A stretch of 64,000 nucleotides of DNA, from assembly GCA_963995525.1 (NCBI GenBank), contig OZ023205.1:63311282-63375281 (forward strand), written 5' to 3'. The position numbers and the translations under genes were made by a program. Under the pieces are notes generated by a model. That model did not search any database and was not told the DNA's origin. It was given only the letters and a program-made list of their open reading frames with translations. This DNA is from Escarpia spicata. Its lineage: Eukaryota > Annelida > Polychaeta > Sabellida > Siboglinidae. How positions within the stretch are numbered: the stretch's first letter is position 1; every line of letters begins with the position of its first letter. Below, one piece after another: positions 40,101-47,090 of this stretch.

Positions 40101-40776
40101 ATATCCACTGTCAGTTACTATAAAACAAAGAATGGTATGTTATTGGACAAGAATATTAAAAAGTAGTGAGGAAAAACTTAATAAGGTCATGTACACAATT
40201 TTATATAATCTTCATTGTAAAAATGTACACTCATCACCTTGGATTAAATGTGTTAGTAACATCTTTCAAAGTAATGGTATTAATTATATATGGTTAACAC
40301 AGGATCATAAAATAGATGCCAAGATCATACACAAATGCGAATGTGATCAATTTAAGCAACTATGGCACTGCAGAATTGTAAATGATAATAATGTGATGTA
40401 TCAACTTTTTAAAATCTCCCATGGAAAAGAAAGGTATATCGAAATCCTACCCGAACACTTAAAAAAAGCATTATTTCAATTCAGGATAGGAACATATAAA
40501 TTGCCTGTTAATAACCGAAGAAACTTTAATATACCTAGGAATGAGAGACTGTGTAAACTTTGTGAAAGAGGTGTAATAGGCGATGAAATTCACTTTTTAT
40601 ATGAATGTACCAAATTGGACGACTTGAGAATTAAATATATGACTTCATGTAATAGATTGAGTCCTAATGTATATAATTTTATACATATGCTACAGACCAA
40701 TGATCCAGACATAATTCACAGCCTGGCAAAATTCATCTTGCATGGTTTAAAACTGTATGTTCGATGTTCTGCCTAG
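37159..40776 (+). CDS. LINE ORF2: endonuclease and reverse transcriptase
   Basis: Intact 1205-residue frame. N-terminal APE-like endonuclease: NIAMLNVCSLPSK (about 42-54), FVETKIN, GGIGIIY, GVVYIPPEG, CGDFNAR (191-197) and SDGHSVLEL (from 303). It nicks the target to start target-primed reverse transcription. RT: KRLKNGKACGEDNI, IIKPIYKNKGD, NYRGITLLSCLGKLF, QAGFRKGYSTTDQIF, FVDYSKAFDSINR (698-710), GLRQGENLSPLLFALFLND and LLYADDTVIMA with the catalytic YADD at 812-815. After the RT come LLYGCEVWG and YGELGRYPL. A CX2CX9HX4C finger lies at about 1132-1150. The first ATG follows ORF1 by 36 bp and the first about 35 residues look non-conserved, so the true start could be downstream. No disabling mutation seen. 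Confidence 0.94.
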   Translation: MCNDGCCATGVTGGTVCNKDNGSEMIECKRNANMHANQSKTINIAMLNVCSLPSKLDLPDFIEFIKSHTINCFVETKINDIDVDNITNSIPVGYKGKFKCRKYCSKVKSGGIGIIYKEILEEFITEIKTDSDFVSWYKVDRASIGLTKDLLLGVVYIPPEGSKYTKAEAFEECEVELLELLSCNDAFVCMCGDFNARTGDLCDFVEDSIFNDFGYDGAAGLSTGTKAHYKRQNNDTQCNKYGPLLVDLCKTANVLIVNGRTTNDSSGNPTFRNISTIDYFLSCPLLFKHINNFIVHDGNPLFSDGHSVLELVLDTVLIATKNTSCHIKPCVKRTVVRWEHNKETEFQCAINNNTNEFERVNILIDDILKNISMATKESVNDLVASFNDLLLNGAKECSMLKTKPYAKINITKTTKYKDWFDADCSDKINAFNRARRRYKDYKNEENLKLMKLTGKEYKTIINKSKAVHRQKFVDDLKAKESNDPKAFWKIINKSTMQANTGNVTIDEFLEHFSELNSTKENEAGFQCNINVTQKPSSVSNEYSESEILNSPICEVEVKKAVKRLKNGKACGEDNIINEMIKAFSENHLCVLTQVFNVVLLSGHIPHEWITGIIKPIYKNKGDINDPDNYRGITLLSCLGKLFTSVINERLTVFINSHQIMSEAQAGFRKGYSTTDQIFTLKCIVELFLCQGRRLFCTFVDYSKAFDSINRATLWKKLISYGISGKVLNVILNMYKSIKSCVVNNGVQSEFFESHVGLRQGENLSPLLFALFLNDMETFFTAQKWNTLTFIDKLYNDSKDGINGMLNLFVLLYADDTVIMAENERDMQRNLNLLNEYCSCNRLKVNIGKTKMMVFARSKTRIRNIPIFKFGNLDLDQVEDYIYLGICFNWNGSFVKAKKLLHDKASKAMYSLIQKGRRLNLPTDVMLKLFDRCIEPILLYGCEVWGYENVDILEKVHTKFCKFIFGVSKFSHNMQLYGELGRYPLSVTIKQRMVCYWTRILKSSEEKLNKVMYTILYNLHCKNVHSSPWIKCVSNIFQSNGINYIWLTQDHKIDAKIIHKCECDQFKQLWHCRIVNDNNVMYQLFKISHGKERYIEILPEHLKKALFQFRIGTYKLPVNNRRNFNIPRNERLCKLCERGVIGDEIHFLYECTKLDDLRIKYMTSCNRLSPNVYNFIHMLQTNDPDIIHSLAKFILHGLKLYVRCSA

Positions 40777-40991
40777 TGTATGTTATCCAGGAACCTGTAT
40801 AAACCTGACTTTACACGGTTAGTAGTTTAGACTGATGGGTAATTATTATCCAGACTTAATATTTATATTTTGTATAATGATTCCTGTTTTATATATGTAT
40901 TTGTGAAATTGTGATCCTCTATGTACCACAGTATGTGGTTAGAGTGAATAAAATTATATTCTATTATATTCTATTCTATTCTATTCTATGG

Positions 40992-41205
40992 TATAAGCTC
41001 CTCCCACTTTCAAACGGCTGCTAAAATGACATACGTGAAGTAGGCGTGACGTCACAATCACGTATATCAACCAACCAACGCAACGAATTAGACCCGTTGG
41101 GTGGCGTACTTTATTGTGACGTCACGCCGAGGTAGATATTTATCGGTTTCGCTGCGATCAAAGCACATCAGTTTCGCCGCGATTTAAAAGTGGGTGGAGC
41201 TTATA
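40992..41205. mobile_element. MITE with 17-19 bp TIRs and TA ends
   Basis: Left end TATAAGCTCCTCCCACTTT (40992-41010); right end, inverted, TATAAGCTCCACCCACTTT (41187-41205), one mismatch. Length about 214 bp, non-coding, with TA at each end consistent with a mariner-like TA target duplication. Sits directly after the LINE tail. Confidence 0.78.
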
Positions 41206-41214
41206 ACATAAAAT

Positions 41215-41600
41215 CAAGAAATGGTGAAGTGCGCATGTCTGAACCTATGGAAATGAGGAAAACAGCGCCGCATTCGGAAGATTGGTGTACTTAGTACCCG
41301 CTGCCAACATCGTTCGGAACGGTACAGGACACCGAAAACGGCATCATTGTAGGTCCGTTTATCGGTGTTCTTTAAACGGTTACCGGGAAATCTATATGAC
41401 GCTAGAATAACAAATGTTCATCCTTTCAAATGATACCAAGATCGTCGGGACATGACGAGCCGTGAGGGTGCTAGCGACCGTAGAATTTCATGTTTTGGAC
41501 GTGTTCTGAGTTGTTCATTTTTCGCTCGCTTATATATTTTTGGGCATACGCATTTCCGTAATTCGTGTTTTTATGTTCATAACTGCACCGTGCAGTAACT
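41215..41600 (+). repeat. Dispersed repeat, right inverted copy
   Basis: Inverse counterpart of 35860-36232 (see there). The two face each other across the LINE plus MITE. No protein-coding sequence recognised in it. Confidence 0.7.
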
Positions 41601-41621
41601 TAATTTAACGGTATATCTTAC

Positions 41622-41778
41622 TTGTAATAATTCCTAATGCTCCAAGGAGAATCAGCGGCTTTGGCAACACCTGCCACGAAGTAGATCACAGCGCCCTCTA
41701 GCAGACCATTCACAGTGCAGGTTGTGACGTCATGCTCACAGTAGTAGCATCTGTCTCGCAGGCACCACTCGCCGTCTT
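41622..41778 (-). CDS. Possible VWC-like cysteine-rich exon
   Basis: Minus-strand open segment between an AG acceptor (ATGTTGTCAG) and a GTAAGAT donor, 157 nt. Encodes DGEWCLRDRCYYCEHD, VTTCTVNG, then AVIYFVAGVAKAADSPWS. The pattern DGxW..RDxCYYCxxxxxTC resembles part of a von Willebrand factor type C domain. No adjoining exons recognised, so this is tentative. Confidence 0.35.
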
Positions 41779-41799
41779 CTGACAACATACTTATTGTTC

Positions 41800-42190
41800 A
41801 CGCCTTTTTACTTCGTTATAAAATGTACCAGTAAATCAGAAATGCCTAAGTTAAGTAGGTGTGCTGTGTAAACATAGGTGCAACATTTATTATGTAAAAC
41901 AACGTGTATTATCATAATTTCAATGAAATATGGTAGTTGCAAATCAACCGTTCTTAATCATTATAAATAATTGTTATACAAAGACTTGATTTTAAAGCGA
42001 TCTACACAAACTATACTTTGTCTATAACACACAAATTAGTGTTATAGTTGATAAGGTAATGGCTGACGTGTGTAGGGCCTACACATATCCAAACCGTTAT
42101 TGTAATTTTGTACAAAAAAGAGCCTACACAGAAACTAAGTAATATGAGCAAGGAATTCGAAACTTTCATTTTTCATATCCAAGAATCATG
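41800..42190. other. Non-coding, nothing recognised
   Basis: AT-rich spacer between the possible exon and the Penelope-like element end. Confidence 0.45.
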
Positions 42191-42201
42191 TTAAATTACC
42201 T

Positions 42202-42245
42202 GGTAGAGGCTTTCGTTGACGTGTCACGTCGACTTCATCAGTACC
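42202..42245 (-). ncRNA. Hammerhead-ribozyme-like motif of a Penelope-like element
   Basis: Minus strand, in order: GGTA (42245-42242), core CTGATGA (42241-42235), stem II AGTCGACGTGACACGTCAAC (42234-42215), core GAAA (42214-42211), GCC loop, TC, then TACC (42205-42202). GGTA pairs with TACC as stem I. GACG pairs with CGTC around a TGACA loop in stem II, with outer GT-AC pairs and one C-A mismatch. The last A of GAAA and the U before C form a minimal stem III, giving an NUH cleavage site CUC|UACC. Type I hammerheads with tiny stem III are known from Penelope-like elements. Activity is not shown. Confidence 0.75.
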
Positions 42246-42870
42246 TATGACGCTGAATGACGTCATCGTACACGTGAGGCAGTTCGTAATTGCCCTCGTC
42301 TCTGTTGATGGGTGTTTGGGTTTTTCTGATCCAGATGGCTTCCTTGATTTGCCGAATTCTTCTGTTGGGTTCTTTGTCAACAATTTTCACTCCCTCCCAG
42401 TCTATGATATGGTTTTCAGTTGTCGCATGGTCTGTAAGGGCGGATTTATTGATGGTAGACATCAATCTTTTTTTTCCGCTCCTTGTGTATTTCTCATTTT
42501 TCGTGTTATCTACGTCCTTTCTGTGTTCCTCCAGTCTTGTTTTGAGTAGTCTTCCTGTCTCCCCAATGTATTCCCCACCACAATTATTGCACGGTATTTG
42601 GTACACCAGTTCGCCCTGTTCTTCTAGCTGTACTTTGTCCTTGGGATGTACCAACAGGTGTCTGAGGGTGGTGTGGGGACGCATGGCCGTTGCTACTCCA
42701 TATTTTTTCAGTACTCGATGTACTCTCTCCGATACCCCCTCTATGTATGGGATGACTACTTGGCTCCGATAGTTTTTGTCCTTAGTCTTTTTGTTGGTCT
42801 TTTTCTTCTTACTGCTATCTGTCGGCTTTTTCAAGGCCCACGACGGATAGCCACAAAGTGTTCACATGTG
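42238..42870 (-). mobile_element. Penelope-like element, 3' part with GIY-YIG domain
   Basis: Minus-strand open frame (198 codons from 42834) ending at TGA 42240-42238. It has the C-terminal half of a Penelope-like polyprotein: a lysine-rich linker, VIPYIEGVSERVHRVLKKYG, a TTLRHLLVHPKDK block, then the GIY-YIG nuclease. The nuclease reads LVYQIPCNNCGGEYIGETGR, LKTRLEEHRKD, SALTDHATTENHIIDW and ..RIRQIKEAIWIRKTQ..NRDEGNYELP. The CxxC before the YIG and the H..xxxH motif are PLE features. RT is missing, so the copy is 5'-truncated near 42870. The remaining frame is undamaged, suggesting fairly recent insertion. The stop codon lies within the hammerhead core CTGATGA. Confidence 0.9.
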
Positions 42871-43004
42871 TGACGTCAATATGTTTGATAATGCGAACGT
42901 CACAATTTATGAACAGGAACGCTATGCGTAGATTGTCGAATTGGTAAAAGTAACAACAACCTGTTTTAGAAAGGCGTTATTGTCGTAGCTCTACATTGAA
43001 CGCA

Positions 43005-43085
43005 TGGAGCGCAGTTGCATGATATTTAGAGCATCGACCTCCCAATCTAGAGATTCCGGAGTTCAAATCGTCGCACTGCTAAAAT
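43005..43085 (+). mobile_element. tRNA-like SINE head
   Basis: TGGAGCGCAGTTGCATGATA, then TTTAGAGCATCGACCTCCCA and a B-box-like GGAGTTCAAATC. The layout is that of a tRNA-derived SINE promoter. Short and somewhat diverged. Confidence 0.45.
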
Positions 43086-43202
43086 AATAAATTATTCCCT
43101 TTGACATACGTCATGACTAAAACAAACAACATGCCACGCAGCTTGATGTCATATATCCATGTTACTAATAATTTCTGCTATACAGTACATTTCCCGACGC
43201 AG

Positions 43203-43376
43203 CCAGCCCGGTGGAACTTCGTCTACAGCACTGAAGATGAGCAAGCCATCGCTCAACAGTATCCGCGACGCCATTTCGCCACTTACTGCCCTGTTTCGCT
43301 AAAAAAACACTTCACTGCAGTGTCCCCGGAGTGGCTCGTTTCCTGTTGTGTGAATGCCACGCAACGATCCTTAACA
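43203..43376 (+). CDS. Orphan exon candidate, unknown protein
   Basis: 58 open codons, phase 0, between acceptor CCCGACGCAG and donor GTGAGT. Reads PARWNFVYSTEDEQAIAQQY, PRRHFATYC, then VSPEWLVSCCVNATQRSLT. VSPEWL.xC is faintly BRCT-like, but the segment is too short to assign. No partner exon found. Confidence 0.3.
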
Positions 43377-44062
43377 GTGAGTCAATTAGCGGTTGATGTC
43401 CAATAACACTAATAGATAGCGGCGTCAGACAAACGCGTGTCAGTCACAAAGTTCACCGATGCTAGAATTACACTAATTACATTAAAACATCCATAGTTTC
43501 TTTAATATCGAAATTTTAAAATGTAGTATTCACTTTTCCTTGGATATATATAATTATCACTTATTCATTTGGTCTGCAATTACGAGGAATTGTTTAATAT
43601 GTTTAATGCGAATGAATGTTAATACGTTTGTATAAACGCACGTGGCAAGTATGTTGCATGTAATAATACTTATACATGTATAAGCATCATAAGCATCCAT
43701 GTACATGTTTACATGTTTATGTGCCTGTGTGCTTGTATACCAGCCCGAGCGCACGAGTATTGCGTGTACGTTCATGTTCATGTATGCATAATAAATAGTC
43801 CTATCCGTAAAATAGACATTAATGTCAAGATAACCATCGGCAAGCTAAGGTTTCTTTCTGTTGCTCTGCCAACTCTTTGGAATATGCTTCATCTTAGTGT
43901 TAGTTAAACATATAACACAATTCTGCCGTTATTTAAACAATTACCACTATAACTCCCAGGCGTACCCATCCATCTGTTGAGAACTTTAATACAGCTTATT
44001 AATTATGATTTGCACCTCTGATCTTGTTTTCAAAGGATTTAGACGCAAACTAATTATTAGTA

Positions 44063-44500
44063 TTATTTATCGAAGGAGTGATAGTTAATCGCCCCACATA
44101 AAGCATAAAGCACTACCGCAGTGTGTCCGCTGACTTGGGTGAAGTACTGAAACGTTATGTATTGCTTGAGGCCCACATCAATGTATTTGCGTATGCGCTT
44201 CTGAATTCGGTCGTACAAGGTTCGGTCACCGTGACTTGCGTCGGTCCATTGTATTTTTTGTAAGTTTACAAGATGCTTGAGGTTGTGTTCTGAATGAGGT
44301 GCTCGCCCCGCCTCAACCATCACTGGGTGAGGTGAAACAGGCCGGGTCATTATGACCTGTATGAATGTTGGGAACGCACGTTCGTGGAACTGCTTCACAA
44401 AAAGAAGTGGGGACTTTTCTGTATGTACCTCTTCTAAAATTTTGCGGCTCAGAGTCTTCCATTGGTTGCAGGCAGTCAACCCCCATTTTCTGATATCAAG
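44063..44500 (-). CDS. Unrecognised minus-strand ORF
   Basis: About 145 codons open on the minus strand up to TAA, beginning near the edge of the left repeat array and including RKWGLTACNQWKTLSRKI, KSPLLFVKQFHERAFPTF, and RIRKYIDVGLKQYITFQYF. Amino-acid composition is protein-like rather than repeat-like. No family recognised. It could be a coding exon or part of the adjacent repetitive element. Confidence 0.3.
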   Translation of the reverse strand, partial: LDIRKWGLTACNQWKTLSRKILEEVHTEKSPLLFVKQFHERAFPTFIQVIMTRPVSPHPVMVEAGRAPHSEHNLKHLVNLQKIQWTDASHGDRTLYDRIQKRIRKYIDVGLKQYITFQYFTQVSGHTAVVLYALCGAINYHSFDK

Positions 44501-45813
44501 ATCTTTTATAATGGTAAGACACGTATTTGTGGTTAATGAGAACATCAATATTGTAGATGAAGTTGAGCTGAAAGAAAAACACAACATATGGTAAGATATA
44601 TTAACAATTTAGTTTGGTTTCTTGAAGGCTGGGCATTAGTTCAAATCATCATTTACACATCTGGTGCATGTCTTATGTCAAAATAATCCCAGTTCATTTC
44701 AAAATAAAATAACAAAGAATATCAATGTATTCAGACAGTAGAGTACAATAAAGTGTGACAATAATAACCCAAGTACCTGTGTGAATACAGTAAATAGCTA
44801 TGTATAGTAGTATACTGTAGCAGGCTATGGTAAACAATGTCTAACGGCTAAAGTAAGACATTGCGAAAATGAACACATTAATGTATAGGATTACTTGCTG
44901 ATGAAGGGAATGTTATTTTGTACTGATTGACACATTGGGGTTATGGTCATCATATTTAAATTACTCTTGGGTCAAACCAGTGTGGTTCGTCTTTGCATTT
45001 GAAAAGGGTGAATAACATTAGCAGGGCTAGTTTAGACAAAGATATTATAACAAACAATGTAATATTTTGCATACAAAACCGAAACGCTAAATTTGCCCCT
45101 TTATTTTTCATATGCACCGTCTTCAAACACAATCGACTATATATCTACTATTTGCAGAGCTACGTAGCTAATTTTTATTTCAAAATGTTTGGAAAGGTAA
45201 GATACGAATATGTACTTAATAAGAATGCCAATATCGCAGACGTACTTGAAAAAACACAACATATGCTCTGAGTGTTTTAACATTTTCATTTGGTTTAGTG
45301 ACCGAACATGTACAATAGGTCAAATCATTACTTACACACATGGAGCATGGCAACTGTTCTTATCTCGGAACAATCCCAGTTCATTTCCAAATCAAATACC
45401 ATTAGTTTATGAGACATCGAATGTAATATATTGCATACAAAGCCAAAACATTATACTTACACCCTTAGTTTTCATAACCACCGTACTCTAACAGAATAAG
45501 CTATATATCTACGAATTGCAGTGTTACATAGCTAGTGTTGGTAGCAAGACGTTTCGAAAGATAATATATGTATTTATTTGTTGTTAACGTATACGTCAAT
45601 ATTACAGACCTACTTGAAAGAAAGGTACAACATAGGCTCAGATATATTAACATTTTAGTTTGGTTTAATGTTGGTTTTTATCTCATAACAATTCAAGTTA
45701 ATTTCCACATTAAACAACATTACCTTGTCAAAAAAGTAATATCTTACATACATAACCAGAGCACTAACATTACCCCCTTACTTTTCATAGACGCCTTCCT
45801 AGAACACAGTCGG

Positions 45814-45857
<44 letters not shown>

Positions 45858-46375
45858 TAATTACAGGGCTGTGTATGTAAATTTGGTATCGTTACGTTAG
45901 ATGTAGTACGTTACATATTCGTAATAAGTATGCATGTCAATATAATATACATAACTGAAAGTAAAGCAGATATTACGCCACCAGATTCTACATTTTAGTT
46001 TCGTTTCGTTACCGAAGGTGAACAGTACTGGTGAAACAATATTTCATATCATTACTTACATTCGTGGCACATGACAATTGTTTTTTTCTTTAAAATAATC
46101 CCTCTTCTTTTCCAAATAAAATATTGTTACACTGTCTGACAAACAAGGTAATATACTACATGCAGAACCAAAAAGCTAACTCTACCCTCTTATTTTACAT
46201 AATCGCCAAACCTCGAACACATTCGTCTACATTTTTAGATCTATTAATTACAGGACTACATAGCTAAGTTTCTTAACAAGATGTTATAGTTGACATTATA
46301 GTTGGATTTCGTGACGGAAGGTGAACAATACTTCAAATCATTACTTACGTCCATGGAACATGGCACTTTAATTTA
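44466..46375 (+). repeat. Left array of ~365-bp units
   Basis: About five diverged head-to-tail units. Landmarks recur: TTGCAG.G.TACATAGCTA (near 45153, 45515, 45861, 46245), GTAAGATACG(T/A)AT, ACATCAATATTGCAGAC, CAACATATGCT, TTAACATTTTAGTTTGGTTT, AATCATTACTTACAC and CCCAGTTCATTTCCAAAT. The first unit is interrupted at about 44720-45040. A TA microsatellite (45815-45856) lies inside. The same unit occurs inverted at 46975-47090 and 52545-53840. Confidence 0.85.
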
Positions 46376-46394
46376 TAACTGAAGAGTGAAGCTA

Positions 46395-46498
46395 TTCATA
46401 CGTCAACTAACGTGGCACTGTGCGCACAATAATGGCACAATCCAATATAACTCAGTTGCTGAGAGAGCCAATTATGGTGAAATCAAAGGCATTATTTT
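46395..46498 (+). CDS. Possible exon of the array-bounded element
   Basis: Open segment reading HCAHNNGTIQYNSVAERANY then GEIKGIILK, ending at a GTAAGT donor. YNSV...YGEI.xI is reminiscent of C-terminal segments in some large DNA-transposon proteins. Speculative. Confidence 0.25.
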
Positions 46499-46974
46499 GA
46501 AAGTGTAAGTTGTCACACCTGGAAGCGCTGCAATATTGTTCCATGGTACAGATGTTCATCTACTCAAATCACCCCATGAAAGGACATTGTAAGTGTACTG
46601 TACCACATGCTGATGCAACTTGTCAAGCAGGGTTTGAATTATTATCTTAAGCAAATGTCCCTATTCTTTGGTGCTTTCTACTCCTTTACAGTGTAAATTA
46701 CAACACAACTTAGTAAGTAACTTTGAACAAGAACAGCTACTGTGTCGCAACGACGCTACGCTGTTGTCCATGATATCATCTTAACTCACACTGGACGAAA
46801 CATACCAGTATATTAAACATTACGTAGATGTGACACGTAGGTGAGTGGGCTTGGAAAAGTAAAACTGGAAAACAGTACAGAAGCATGCACATAGTTCTAT
46901 TGGATAATCATATACGTGAAGCGTATTTTTCTGAAGCCAAATAGAACAACTGGAGAATGGTAGTAAAATAAAAG

Positions 46975-47090
46975 ATGGTTTATTTTGAAATAAAAACAAT
47001 TATCATGTGCCATGAGTGTAAGTAATGATTTGAATTATTGTACACCTTCGGTCACGAACCCAGACTAAAGCATTAATATCTGGTGGCATT
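46975..47090 (-). repeat. Inverted partial array unit
   Basis: Contains AAAAACAATTATCATGTGCC, AGTAATGATTTGAATTATTG and TACACCTTCGGTCA, as in the right array (53230-53290). Orientation is opposite to the left array. A LINE tail is inserted immediately after it. Confidence 0.75.

Larger units (their letters stand above)
36237..40990 (+). mobile_element. Full-length, apparently intact LINE
   Basis: Complete non-LTR retrotransposon: a short 5' UTR (about 100 bp), ORF1 (36337-37122), a 36-bp gap, ORF2 (37159-40776), a 3' UTR with AATAAA at 40948-40953, and a tail of ATTCT units to about 40990. Both frames are open with all expected catalytic blocks. The many decayed LINEs in the window lack this. 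The 5' boundary is set where the inverted repeat ends and is approximate. Clade is uncertain: L1-like ORF1 and APE-type endonuclease, with a C-terminal CCHC-like motif. Confidence 0.9.
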
